This document shows positions 1 to 7,900 of a stretch of DNA of 44,333 nucleotides, in pieces; position 1 is the first letter of the stretch; each line of letters starts with the position of its first letter. Under the pieces are notes generated by a model. That model worked only from the letters and a program-made list of their open reading frames with translations, was not told where the DNA came from and ran no database searches. The stretch comes from Chloroflexota bacterium. Its GTDB lineage: Bacteria > Chloroflexota > Anaerolineae > Aggregatilineales > Phototrophicaceae. The translations under genes were made by a program, and so were the position numbers. Where the stretch lies: contig VXNO01000048.1 in the NCBI GenBank assembly GCA_009840575.1, positions 1-44,333 on the forward strand. Reading direction: 5' to 3'.

Positions 1-90
1 TTTTTATAAGGATCCGGCGCACACCCAGAAGACCACGCGTAATACCGTCGGCAGGGTAAGATGTCTAAAAGTCCCAGGAGATTTAGCGTA

Positions 91-111
91 GGGCGAGGCG
101 GTGACTCGCCC
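91..111. repeat. Dispersed hairpin repeat, copy 1
   Basis: A perfect 7-bp inverted repeat, GGGCGAG (91-97) and CTCGCCC (105-111), around a 7-nt loop, preceded by GTA. A closely related copy lies at 40905-40930 (TAGGGGCGAGGCGGTGGCTC and onward). Two looser relatives beginning GGGCGAGTCA are at 25121 and 41973. All are intergenic. Short palindromes of this kind are common between genes in Chloroflexota; no function is claimed. Confidence 0.7.
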
Positions 112-116
112 GTTTC

Positions 117-152
117 AACCCCCCTCAGCCCCCCCCGACAAGTCATGGGGAA
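117..152. repeat. C-rich repeat fragment related to the asnB-flanking repeat
   Basis: Runs of C (CCCCCCTCAGCCCCCC) followed by a CATGGGGAAG segment match the left end of the element at 19558-19702 and its relative at 21717-21870. Only the first ~36 bp are recognisable, so this looks like a decayed or partial copy. Confidence 0.55.
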
Positions 153-301
153 GCGAAGCGCGCGCAGGCATTCTGATTTTGTATGGCGAGCGACTGGGCA
201 GATTACGGTTGCAACCGACGATTTTGCGTAAATTGACAGCGTAAAGCCTCTTGCAGTCCCCTCTGTGTCCACATGCAGATTCGGTGTACTCGGTGCTAAA
301 A

Positions 302-359
302 GATTTTTGAAGCGATTGCCTGAACAAGGGCGGAATTCGCAAGCCTCGTCTGCTATGAT
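302..359 (+). promoter_or_regulatory. Putative gatA promoter with upstream conserved motif
   Basis: An extended -10 box, TGCTATGAT (TG at 351-352, TATGAT at 354-359), lies 32 bp before the chosen gatA start. No good -35 box is seen at the usual spacing. Upstream, TTTTGAAGCGATTGCCTG (305-322) is a near copy of a motif also found before three other predicted promoters in this window (19477-19494 minus, 25348-25362, 42036-42053). Confidence 0.45.
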
Positions 360-391
360 GCCTCCTGCGAACCATACGGCGGATGATAGCC

Positions 392-1852
392 ATGACAGAT
401 TTGACCCGATTGACAATCAGCGACGCCCTGCGGCAGATGCAGTCCGGCGAGGTCTCGGCGCTGGAGCTGTGCCAGGCGCACTTACAGCAGATCGAGCGGC
501 ATGATTCATCCATCCGCGCTTTTCTCAAAGTGACGCCCGAGCTGGCGCTGGAGCAAGCGCGCGCCGCCGATATTGCCCGCGCCCATGGCGACGAAGGCCC
601 GCTGCTGGGCGTGCCGCTAGCGCTGAAGGATGTGCTCTCTACCCAAGGCATAGAGACGACCTGCGGCTCACGCATTTTGCAGGGCTATGTGCCGCTCTTT
701 GACGCGACGGCTGTAGCGCGCTTGAAAGCAGCCGGTGCCGTGCTGCTGGGCAAGCTCAACATGGACGAATTCGCCATGGGCTCATCCACCGAAAACAGCG
801 GCTACTTCCCGACGCGCAACCCCTGGAATATCCAGCATGTGCCCGGCGGCAGCAGCGGCGGCAGTGCGGCGGCGGTCGCGGCGAATATGGCGATTGCCAG
901 CCTGGGCAGCGATACCGGCGGCAGCATCCGCCAGCCCGCGTCTTTCTGTGGCATCACGGCGCTGAAACCCAGTTATGGCCGTGTCTCGCGTTATGGCTTG
1001 ATTGCTTATGGCTCTTCATTCGACCAGGCAGGTCCTTTCGCGCGGACAGTCGAGGATGTGGCGCGCGTCATGTCGGTCATCGCCGGGCATGATCCGCTGG
1101 ATTCCACCAGCATGCCCGCGCCCGCGCCCGATTATGTGGCGGGGCTGGCGGGGGGTATCCGCGGCTTGAAAGTCGGCTTGCCCGCTGAATACTTCGCTGA
1201 GGGCTTGCAGCCAGGAGTCGAAGGGGCGGTGCGGGCGGCGGCGAGCGAATTGGAAAGCCTGGGCGCGCAGCTGCAAGAAGTCAGCCTGCGCCATGCCGAG
1301 TATTGCTTGCCCGCCTATTACATCATCGCCATGGCCGAAGCCAGCGCCAACCTGGCTCGCTATGATGGCGTTCGCTTTGGCGCGCGCGTGGAAGGCAGCG
1401 ACCTCATCGATAGCTACAAAAAGACGCGCGGCGCAGGCTTCGGCGAAGAAGTCAAACGCCGCATCATGCTAGGCACCTATACGCTTTCGGCGGGTTATTA
1501 CGATGCCTATTATGGCAAGGCGCAAGCGGTGCGCAGGCTGATACGTCGTGATTTTGACGAACTCTTCAAGCAGGTGGATGTGCTGCTGGCACCAGTCGCG
1601 CCGACCACGGCTTTCCGCTTTGGGGAAGTGTTGGATGACCCGCTACGCATGATCCTGGCGGATGCGCTGACGATCTCGGCGAACCTGGCAGGCTTGTGCG
1701 GCTTGAGCTTGCCTTGCGGCTTTGATGAAGCGGGGCTGCCCATCGGCTTGCAATTGCTGGGCGCGCCCTTTGACGAAGCGCGTCTGCTGCGCATTGGGCG
1801 TGTGTATCAAGATGCGACCGACTGGCATCTGCGCTCGCCGGAATTGTCATAA
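392..1852 (+). CDS. gatA: Asp-tRNA(Asn)/Glu-tRNA(Gln) amidotransferase subunit A
   Basis: Amidase-signature-family subunit that releases ammonia from glutamine for transamidation of mischarged Glu-tRNA(Gln) or Asp-tRNA(Asn). It acts in the cytoplasm in the GatCAB complex. Length is 486 aa, typical of GatA. The Ser-cisSer-Lys triad is intact: K79 (LALKD), S154 (GGSSGGS) and S178 (TGGSIR), the same numbers as recalled for the Staphylococcus aureus enzyme. The KPSYGRVSRYG and IAGHDPLDSTS segments are GatA-like and unlike general amidases. I prefer the ATG at 392 over 383 because GGCGG ends 9 nt before it, while 383 has no room for a ribosome site. gatB and gatC are not in the window, so the gene stands alone. 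It converges on the minus-strand gene ending at 1868. A stand-alone amidase is the less likely alternative. Confidence 0.9.
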   Translation: MTDLTRLTISDALRQMQSGEVSALELCQAHLQQIERHDSSIRAFLKVTPELALEQARAADIARAHGDEGPLLGVPLALKDVLSTQGIETTCGSRILQGYVPLFDATAVARLKAAGAVLLGKLNMDEFAMGSSTENSGYFPTRNPWNIQHVPGGSSGGSAAAVAANMAIASLGSDTGGSIRQPASFCGITALKPSYGRVSRYGLIAYGSSFDQAGPFARTVEDVARVMSVIAGHDPLDSTSMPAPAPDYVAGLAGGIRGLKVGLPAEYFAEGLQPGVEGAVRAAASELESLGAQLQEVSLRHAEYCLPAYYIIAMAEASANLARYDGVRFGARVEGSDLIDSYKKTRGAGFGEEVKRRIMLGTYTLSAGYYDAYYGKAQAVRRLIRRDFDELFKQVDVLLAPVAPTTAFRFGEVLDDPLRMILADALTISANLAGLCGLSLPCGFDEAGLPIGLQLLGAPFDEARLLRIGRVYQDATDWHLRSPELS

Positions 1853-1867
1853 CGAATACATCTTTTC

Positions 1868-2938
1868 CTACAGCACATCCCATACAACTTCGACTACTCC
1901 CTGGCGGATGCCATAGAGCTTGCGGTGCAAGATGATCGTGCTGTCTGTGTAGCCGACAACAAAGTCCAGCAAATCGCCTACCTTGACGGTCGCGTTGGCT
2001 CGCTCAAACGTGAGGATGCCGTGTTCCGCCGATGTATTATGCCTCTTGACTGCGTCCAGGTTGAGGCCGCGCGGCTGCTCATGCCAGACCGGCAAGGTCT
2101 TGAATCCCGCGTCGATAACAATGCGGTCGGGCGCGGGTCGGCTGCTGACGATCGTCCTGACGAAGAGGCAAGGCGTGGTTTCGACGCCCCAACTTTGGTA
2201 AATGACATCGCAGAAGATAGCGCCGCCAGCTTGAATCTCTGTCATACCTGTGATGAAAGGCGTCGTCTTATAGGTGCCGCTGCCACCGCCACTCACGATG
2301 GCGACCTCCAGCCCAGCCGCGCGGCAGGCGTCCGCCATTGCCAGCAGTTCTTTGATGGCATCGGTGGTTGCCTGGGCGCGCTCCTCGGCGTCGGCTATTG
2401 CCAAGGTATGCCCCTCCCAGCTCATCAGCCCCAAGAAGCGCAATCCGTCGCACTGGTCGACCGCTTTCGCCAGCTCGACGACCGCGGCTCCCGGCGGCAA
2501 GCCCGTGCGATTCATGCCGGTATCGACATCAATCAAGACGCCGATTGCCATGCCTTGCCGGCTGGCGGCTTCGCTCAGCTCGCGGACATTGTCGGCATTG
2601 TCGACGATCACCTTGACATCGGCTCGCTGGTGGAGTTGCGTCAGCCGCGAGATTTTGCGCTCGCCAACGAGTTGATTGGCGATCAGAATGTCGTTTATGC
2701 CGCTGGTGACCATCGATTCGGCTTCGCGGATTGTGGCGCAAGTTACACCGATGGCGCCGGCATGGATGGCTTTCTGCGCGATGGCTGGCACGCGGATGCC
2801 TTTGATATGCGGGCGCCATTGCACGCCCGCCGCTCGGAAGTGCCGCGCCAGTTCCGCGGTATTGCGCTCCAGGATGTCCAGGTCTACCCAAAGCGCTGGC
2901 GTATCCAGGTCAGCTATCGTCCTTTTTGTTTCGCTCAT
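1868..2938 (-). CDS. D-threonine aldolase / D-serine dehydratase-like PLP protein
   Basis: A 356-aa member of the alanine-racemase-N-terminal (fold III) PLP family that includes D-threonine aldolases and DSD1-type D-serine dehydratases. The DTPALWVDLDILERN start and the WRPHIK segment with the presumed PLP lysine K46 support this. Two signatures differ. The usual H-x-K-T-H-K stretch reads PHIKGIR, and the C-terminal metal pair, normally H-x-C or H-x-D in a P-x-H-x-(C/D)-x-T-V context, reads Y330-T-D332. Substrate is unknown: a D-3-hydroxy amino acid is plausible, given the DAO-type oxidoreductase two genes upstream. The start has AGGAG 8 nt before it. It is the last gene of the minus-strand block starting at 10123, 46 bp after the aldo/keto reductase. 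Confidence 0.75.
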   Translation of the reverse strand: MSETKRTIADLDTPALWVDLDILERNTAELARHFRAAGVQWRPHIKGIRVPAIAQKAIHAGAIGVTCATIREAESMVTSGINDILIANQLVGERKISRLTQLHQRADVKVIVDNADNVRELSEAASRQGMAIGVLIDVDTGMNRTGLPPGAAVVELAKAVDQCDGLRFLGLMSWEGHTLAIADAEERAQATTDAIKELLAMADACRAAGLEVAIVSGGGSGTYKTTPFITGMTEIQAGGAIFCDVIYQSWGVETTPCLFVRTIVSSRPAPDRIVIDAGFKTLPVWHEQPRGLNLDAVKRHNTSAEHGILTFERANATVKVGDLLDFVVGYTDSTIILHRKLYGIRQGVVEVVWDVL

Positions 2939-2984
2939 GCCCTTGCTCCTGCGAATGCTAGGCTATTGGCTCGCTCATCAGCAT

Positions 2985-3935
2985 TTATGGCAATCCCCAG
3001 GCGCTTGGGTCCAGCAAGTTGGCTTGATCACAGCGCAGCCGCCGGAAGCGCTCGACAATCGCATTGCTCCAGCGAGGTGCTCGCGCCGCTGCCAGGCTCG
3101 TTTCCAGCTCGGCGATATTGACTGCGCCGACCAATGCGGTCGCGATCGTCTCATGCGCCAGGACGAATTGCAGAGCGGCTGCCTCCCGCGTTTGCCCCGG
3201 CGATAATGTGGCGGCTGCCTCTTGCACAGCGCGCGAATACCCTTGCAGCGCCGCGAGACGCTTGGGCAGGTAGTCTGCTCGCGGGCTGAGCACGCCCTTG
3301 AGGAAGACCGAGCGCACAATAATGCCCGTGCCTGTGGCGGCGGCAAGAGGAAAGAGCGCGGTTGCCAAGCGCTGGTCGAGGATATTAAAGGCGACTTGCA
3401 GGGCATCAATCCCTTGCGCGATGGCGATTCGTGGCGCGACTGTTCCATAGGTCGAAGCGCCGATAGCCCGCGCTTTGCCCTGCGCCTGGAATTGCTTGAG
3501 CAGGGCAATGGCATCGCTGTTTTCGAGCAATTCGGCGGACGCGCTGTGCAAAAGCAGCATATCGACATAATCCGTGCCCAGCAAGCGCAAGCTGGTGTGC
3601 AAGGACTGCGTCATTTGCTGCGCCATCTCGCGGCGGGGCAGGGCGGCACCGTCTCCGCCGAGGCAGGAGACTTTCGTCGCCACCAGCGCCGATTGTCGGC
3701 GACCGCGCAGCGCTTTGCCCAGCAATTCTTCGCTGCGGCCATAGGCGCGCGCTGTATCAAAAAAGTTGATGCCTTGGGCGATTGCCTTGTGAATCAACGT
3801 GATCGACTCGCTATCCGGTGGCGGCGTTCCGTCCGCGCCATCAGCGCCCCAGCCATAGGGCATGCCCAGCGCCACCGTTCCCAGCGACAACTCCGAGAGG
3901 CGCAAGTCCGTTTTGCCTAGCTGGCGATAGCGCAT
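2985..3935 (-). CDS. Aldo/keto reductase
   Basis: A 316-aa NAD(P)H-dependent aldo/keto reductase, a cytoplasmic TIM barrel reducing aldehydes or ketones or working in reverse. The catalytic tetrad is complete: D60 (FFDTA), Y65, K88 (ATKVS) and H130 (LLLHS). The N-terminal MRYRQLGKTDLRLSELSLGT is typical of the family, related to L-fucose/D-threo-aldose dehydrogenases. AAGGTG lies ~9 nt before the ATG. It sits 15 bp after the flavoprotein gene in the GntR-headed catabolic block, so it probably acts on an intermediate of the imported substrate. The exact substrate cannot be told. Confidence 0.85.
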   Translation of the reverse strand: MRYRQLGKTDLRLSELSLGTVALGMPYGWGADGADGTPPPDSESITLIHKAIAQGINFFDTARAYGRSEELLGKALRGRRQSALVATKVSCLGGDGAALPRREMAQQMTQSLHTSLRLLGTDYVDMLLLHSASAELLENSDAIALLKQFQAQGKARAIGASTYGTVAPRIAIAQGIDALQVAFNILDQRLATALFPLAAATGTGIIVRSVFLKGVLSPRADYLPKRLAALQGYSRAVQEAAATLSPGQTREAAALQFVLAHETIATALVGAVNIAELETSLAAARAPRWSNAIVERFRRLRCDQANLLDPSAWGLP

Positions 3936-3950
3936 CGAAAAAACACCTTA

Positions 3951-5171
3951 TCAATGCCGGCGGGAAAAAGCCTGGTTTTGGCGCAACCGGGATTTTCTAT
4001 AAACAGAGGCTTCCGCAGGCTTGAAGCGGTCGGGCGAAAAAGCTGTGATATCCAGTGTCGTCTCGCCCTCGGTGGCCAAGTCAGCCAGCAGCTTGCCAGC
4101 GACGGGATTGTAGGCGAAGCCACCCGAATGAAAAGCAGTACCCAACAGCAGCCCCGAAACGCCCGACACAGCCCCCAGGATGGGTTCGCCATCCATGCTG
4201 AAGGCGATCAAACCGACCCGTTCCACTTGGAATGGCGCTTGCGCCAGGGCGGGCAGCAGCGCTTGCGCCTTGCCGCGCAGCCGAGCGCTGAAACCTGCTG
4301 GGGCGCGCAGATCGTCCATGCCAAAGCCGTATGCAGGATTTTCCTGCTCGAGGCGATTGGCTGTTTCGCCGCCGACCAGCAGGCGGTCCCCCTTGGCGGG
4401 GCGCAGGTAGACACCTGCCGGGTTGGCATTCACCGCCGGCAAGGCAGGCGCTTTCGCCAGTGGCGCAGTCAAATAACGTTGATGCACGAAGGACTTCATT
4501 GGCAATTGCAGCCCGACCGCCGCCAGCAGTCGATTTGTCCAGCTATGCGCGCAACAAATGACCTGGTCAGCTGCCAAGAATTCGCCATCTGCGCGGATTC
4601 CCATGACGCGCCCGCGCTCCACAACGAAGTCCGTCACTGTGACCCCTTCACGGATGTCGACGCCTAGCGCGCGACAGTGCTGCGCCAGCGCCGGGATGTA
4701 GTCGTCCGGCTCGCTGTAGCCCCCTAGCGGATCGAACAAGCCAATGATGTCATCCGCAGGCGCTAGCAGGGGCCAGCGCTGGCGAATCTCGGCGGCGGCG
4801 AGGGTTTCATAGGGCAGCCCACATTCGCGGTAGAGCGGCAGCAATTTCTCTCGCTCGCACCAATCGGCGGGCGAAAATAGATTCAAGCAGCCGACCGCCT
4901 GAAACCGGTAGCCGTAGGGGCGCAGCTCTTCGGAAATCTCCTGGAAGAGGCGCAGGCTGAGCTTGCGCGCCTCGATGCCAGTTTTGCTCCAGAGCTGCGC
5001 CGTGATGATGCCGCCTGCCCGCGAGCTCGCGCCAGCGCCGACGGTGTCTTTTTCCAGCAAGACCACACGAGGGACTCCGCGCCGCGCCAGGTGATAAGCG
5101 CTGCTCAAGCCGATGACGCCACCACCGACAATGACAATGGTTGACACGTTCATGTCATTCGCATTGGTCAT
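3951..5171 (-). CDS. FAD-dependent oxidoreductase, DAO / sarcosine-oxidase-beta family
   Basis: A 406-aa flavoprotein of the D-amino-acid oxidase superfamily. A Rossmann FAD site at residues 12-21 (IVIVGGGVIG), E40 for the FAD ribose, the GAGASSRAGG segment (45-54) and a C-terminal GTAFHSGGF-type motif are visible. Such enzymes oxidise amine or N-methyl groups of amino acids (sarcosine, glycine, D-amino acids, proline analogues). The neighbouring D-threonine-aldolase-like gene suggests an amino-acid-like or amino-sugar-acid substrate, but this is inference. Its start overlaps the end of the unknown gene upstream by 17 nt, implying translational coupling. A second in-frame ATG exists six codons later (5153). 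Confidence 0.82.
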   Translation of the reverse strand: MTNANDMNVSTIVIVGGGVIGLSSAYHLARRGVPRVVLLEKDTVGAGASSRAGGIITAQLWSKTGIEARKLSLRLFQEISEELRPYGYRFQAVGCLNLFSPADWCEREKLLPLYRECGLPYETLAAAEIRQRWPLLAPADDIIGLFDPLGGYSEPDDYIPALAQHCRALGVDIREGVTVTDFVVERGRVMGIRADGEFLAADQVICCAHSWTNRLLAAVGLQLPMKSFVHQRYLTAPLAKAPALPAVNANPAGVYLRPAKGDRLLVGGETANRLEQENPAYGFGMDDLRAPAGFSARLRGKAQALLPALAQAPFQVERVGLIAFSMDGEPILGAVSGVSGLLLGTAFHSGGFAYNPVAGKLLADLATEGETTLDITAFSPDRFKPAEASVYRKSRLRQNQAFSRRH

Positions 5172-5952
5172 AGCGCGCCTGGAAGACCGTATTCTGTGTA
5201 GTCATTGTCATGATGCGCGAATAATGATTCACCGAGAGCGACTCGTTCAGTGGCGTCGGTGCCTGCAAGATGAACTCCGCCCAGTCGGCGCGGTTGAATG
5301 CCACATAAGCCAGGTGAAAGCTGTTGATCCAATTCGGGCAGTCTGCGCTCATATCGGGGAATAGTATTGGACCCGTGTCGACCTGGTAGATCCACTCACG
5401 TTCGTTGGCGTTCATCGTCTTGATGGGGAAGTCAATTTCGATATCGTAGCGGTCATGCAAGCAAAAGCGGCAAGCCCCGACCAGCGGCTCGTTCGCCAGC
5501 GTCGCCTGGATGATGGCTTGGGCGCTTTCCAATTGCTGCGCGCTGCAAGTCCGCACATCGATGGAGACGCGCTCGTAAGTATCGCGGACCAGCCCGGATT
5601 GACGCTCAGGCTGCTCGCCCAAAGACGCGGGATAGCGTGGCACGCCTTTGTTGTTGCGGTCCCAACTCTTGAGTATGAAGAAAGAGTCCGTCGACAAAAT
5701 GATGCAAAAGTCAGCATTGGGCTGCGTCCACATCCCGCGGTCGACGCCGACATATTCGGTCTTGCAAGCTGCGCCTAGCACAAAGGTCTGCGCTTTTCCG
5801 CTGATACGGTCGCTGATTTTGCAGCGGGCTTCGATCTGAATGCGCGCGTTGTTGACCGTGAAAGGCGGCTTGTGTGAAGCAGTCAGGCTCGGTTTCAAAT
5901 GCAAATCGATGCGAAAGGTCAAAAAGGATCGGGCAAAGTCCGGGATTGTCAT
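5155..5952 (-). CDS. Unrecognised 265-aa protein in transporter/catabolic operon
   Basis: I do not recognise the family. The protein is 265 aa, has no signal peptide or membrane segment, and looks like a soluble mixed alpha/beta or beta-rich protein with several aromatic residues and six or so cysteines (for example CRFC near residue 170). It is 18 bp after the permease gene and overlaps the flavoprotein start by 17 nt, so it is part of the operon. No strong ribosome site is visible before the ATG. Codon use and the tight packing argue that it is real. It could be an accessory or catabolic protein specific for the imported substrate. Confidence 0.7.
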   Translation of the reverse strand: MTIPDFARSFLTFRIDLHLKPSLTASHKPPFTVNNARIQIEARCKISDRISGKAQTFVLGAACKTEYVGVDRGMWTQPNADFCIILSTDSFFILKSWDRNNKGVPRYPASLGEQPERQSGLVRDTYERVSIDVRTCSAQQLESAQAIIQATLANEPLVGACRFCLHDRYDIEIDFPIKTMNANEREWIYQVDTGPILFPDMSADCPNWINSFHLAYVAFNRADWAEFILQAPTPLNESLSVNHYSRIMTMTTQNTVFQARYDQCE

Positions 5953-5970
5953 CAGCGATTCTACTTGCGC

Positions 5971-6867
5971 TCAGCCTTTGAGCGCGCCGACGGTGATGCC
6001 CTTGATGAAGTAATTCTGGAAGAGCAAAAAGATCAGCAGCATCGGGATGACGGCAAAGGTCGCGCCCGCCATACTGACGCCGATATCGATGCTGCCGACG
6101 CCAGAAGCGGTTAGCTTGGCAACGCCGACCGGCAGCGTTAGCCAGAGTTCATCAGTCGCCAGAACCAACTGCCACAGGTAATCATTCCAGCCAGCCATGA
6201 AAGCGAAGATGGCGATCGCGCCGATAGCGGGCCGGCTGAGCGGCACGACTATATGCCGAAAGAGCTGCAATTCACTAGCGCCATCCATCTTGGCGGCTTC
6301 CAGCAATTCATCGGGGATGGACTGCATATACTGGCGCATGAGGAAGACACCGAAGGGATACACGATATAGGGCGCGATCATGCCTTGATAGCTGTTGAAC
6401 CAGCCCAGGCTTTTCATCAAGACAAACAAGGGAATGATATAAATCTGGCGCGGCAACATCATCGTCATCAAGATCATCCAAAAGAAGATCGTCCGCCCGG
6501 GGAAGTCTTTTTTGCCAAAGGCGTAGCCGGCGCAGGTGCTGGTAATGACGCCGAAGATGGCGATGCCGCCTGCCACCACCAGCGAATTAAGCAGCCAGCG
6601 CATGGAAGGACGGCCAATCAGCAGCCGCTCCCAATTGTCCATGACCGGGTTGCTAGGGATGATCTCGGGCGGATAAGCGAGGGCGACCCGCTGGATTTTG
6701 AAAGAACCGAGTATCATCCAGACGATGGGAATCAACAAAATCAGCGCCAGGATGACGACAAAGGCCAGCGCCAGGTAGCGCAGCCAGCGCCCAGCCAGGT
6801 AGCGCCGCCGCAGCATCTCGTCGCCGGGCAAGAGGCTATTGCTGGGCTTATATGCTGTCGCTGCCAT
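5971..6867 (-). CDS. Sugar ABC transporter permease, MalG type
   Basis: A 298-aa inner-membrane permease of the binding-protein-dependent sugar importers (carbohydrate uptake transporter-1 class). Hydrophobic spans start near residues 32, 95, 126, 165 and in the C-terminal region. The ABC-ATPase coupling loop (EAA motif) is at ~190-215 (EAAKMDGAS followed by PLSRP). It is 29 bp after the MalF-type partner and the third component of the importer. No ATPase gene is present nearby, so it presumably uses an MsmK/UgpC-like ATPase encoded elsewhere. GGAG precedes the ATG by about 10 nt. Confidence 0.9.
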   Translation of the reverse strand: MAATAYKPSNSLLPGDEMLRRRYLAGRWLRYLALAFVVILALILLIPIVWMILGSFKIQRVALAYPPEIIPSNPVMDNWERLLIGRPSMRWLLNSLVVAGGIAIFGVITSTCAGYAFGKKDFPGRTIFFWMILMTMMLPRQIYIIPLFVLMKSLGWFNSYQGMIAPYIVYPFGVFLMRQYMQSIPDELLEAAKMDGASELQLFRHIVVPLSRPAIGAIAIFAFMAGWNDYLWQLVLATDELWLTLPVGVAKLTASGVGSIDIGVSMAGATFAVIPMLLIFLLFQNYFIKGITVGALKG

Positions 6868-6896
6868 AGCTCAGTCTCTCCACTATCCCAGTTGCA

Positions 6897-7808
6897 TCAG
6901 GTCAACTGCCTGTCCAGCAGCTTGAATTGCACGATGGCCACGACGCTGACGATAGCTAGCAGGATCACCGCCATAGCCGAGCCATAGCCGAACTTGGCAC
7001 CGACGATGCCCGTAACCCAAATGCGATAGACGATGGTCTGTGTGGCGTTGGCTGGTCCGCCCAAAGTCATCAATTGCACCACCACGAAGACCTGGAAGAC
7101 GGCGATCGTCAGCACCACCAGCACAAAGAGCATGGTCGGGCGCAGCAGTGGCAGGGTGATCTTCCAGAAGGCTTGCCAGCTATTCGCGCCATCAATTTTG
7201 GCGGCGTCATAGAGCGGCTCTGGTATCGCGCCCAGCCCCGCCAGGAAGAGGATTAGCGGCTGCCCCAGGCTCCAGCTCAAGACGACGATCGCCAGCGACA
7301 GCAAGGCGGTATTGGTCTGCGCCAGCCAGCCGATCTTTTCGCCATTGTTCAATAAATCAAGCAAGCCGAGGGTCTCAAATAGGTAATTGAGCAAGCCGTA
7401 TTCCTGGCTGTAGATGTAGACCCAGACCATCGCCAGCACGACGCCAGCCGAGACCACCGGCATATAAAAAGCGGCGCGAAAAAAAGTCTGCTTGCGCTGG
7501 CTGAGCGGGTATATCAGCACAGCGACGAAGAGGCAGATGACCATAGCCGCCGGCACAACGCCCAGCACAAAGAGAAAGGTATTCTTGATGGCGGTGGGAA
7601 AAACCGGATCCCGCGTCAGCAGGTTGTTGTAATTCTTCAGCCCGATGTATGTCCACTTGTCGCGGTTGACGCCGGCTTTATAAAAGCTGAGCAGCAGCCC
7701 CTGCACCAGCGGATAGGCGGTGAATATGGCGAAAGGGATCATGGCCGGGGCGATAAATAGGTAGGCCCAGCGCCCCTTCCATACCCTTGCCGCGAACTGT
7801 TGCAACAT
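6897..7808 (-). CDS. Sugar ABC transporter permease, MalF/UgpA type
   Basis: A 303-aa membrane permease with about six hydrophobic spans, the first at residues 15-40. The EAA coupling motif is at ~200-225 (DAAKIDGANS, then LPLLRP). It pairs with the MalG-type permease downstream and the binding protein upstream. The 92-bp gap from the binding protein gene contains a stable hairpin (7853-7883) that probably sets a lower level of permease than binding protein. The ATG lacks a strong Shine-Dalgarno sequence, which fits low expression. Confidence 0.9.
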   Translation of the reverse strand: MLQQFAARVWKGRWAYLFIAPAMIPFAIFTAYPLVQGLLLSFYKAGVNRDKWTYIGLKNYNNLLTRDPVFPTAIKNTFLFVLGVVPAAMVICLFVAVLIYPLSQRKQTFFRAAFYMPVVSAGVVLAMVWVYIYSQEYGLLNYLFETLGLLDLLNNGEKIGWLAQTNTALLSLAIVVLSWSLGQPLILFLAGLGAIPEPLYDAAKIDGANSWQAFWKITLPLLRPTMLFVLVVLTIAVFQVFVVVQLMTLGGPANATQTIVYRIWVTGIVGAKFGYGSAMAVILLAIVSVVAIVQFKLLDRQLT

Positions 7809-7852
7809 GATGAAGCTCAGCGCCTATTCACACAACTCAAGACATCCAAAGT

Positions 7853-7883
7853 GAAGGCATCCGACGACCTGTCGGATACCTTC
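7853..7883 (-). terminator. Intercistronic hairpin between binding protein and permeases
   Basis: Arms GAAGGCATCCGAC (7853-7865) and GTCGGATACCTTC (7871-7883) pair over 13 positions with one mismatch around a 5-nt loop. It lies just after the binding-protein gene on the minus strand. There is no U-run after it, so mRNA stabilisation or partial attenuation is more likely than full termination. Such hairpins after the binding-protein gene are typical of sugar importer operons. Confidence 0.6.
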
Positions 7884-7900
7884 AATTCCAGCTATGCGGC

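Larger units (their letters stand above)
1..301. other. Gene-free left edge with repeats
   Basis: I see no convincing gene here. The stretch holds a short perfect hairpin repeat (91-111), a C-rich repeat fragment (117-152) and a short match to a dispersed repeat around 260-275. The open frame on the minus strand through this stretch is Ser/Arg-rich, has no recognisable domain and runs through the repeats, so it is treated as spurious. Confidence 0.6.

Noticed and set aside
115-675. 186-aa minus-strand open frame at the left edge
   Set aside because: Covers the gatA start and the repeats, Ser/Arg-rich, no domain.
1925-3121. 398-aa open frame on the plus strand opposite the D-threonine-aldolase-like gene
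   Set aside because: No recognisable domain, and the opposite strand carries a well-conserved gene with a ribosome site. Long antisense frames are expected with this codon use.
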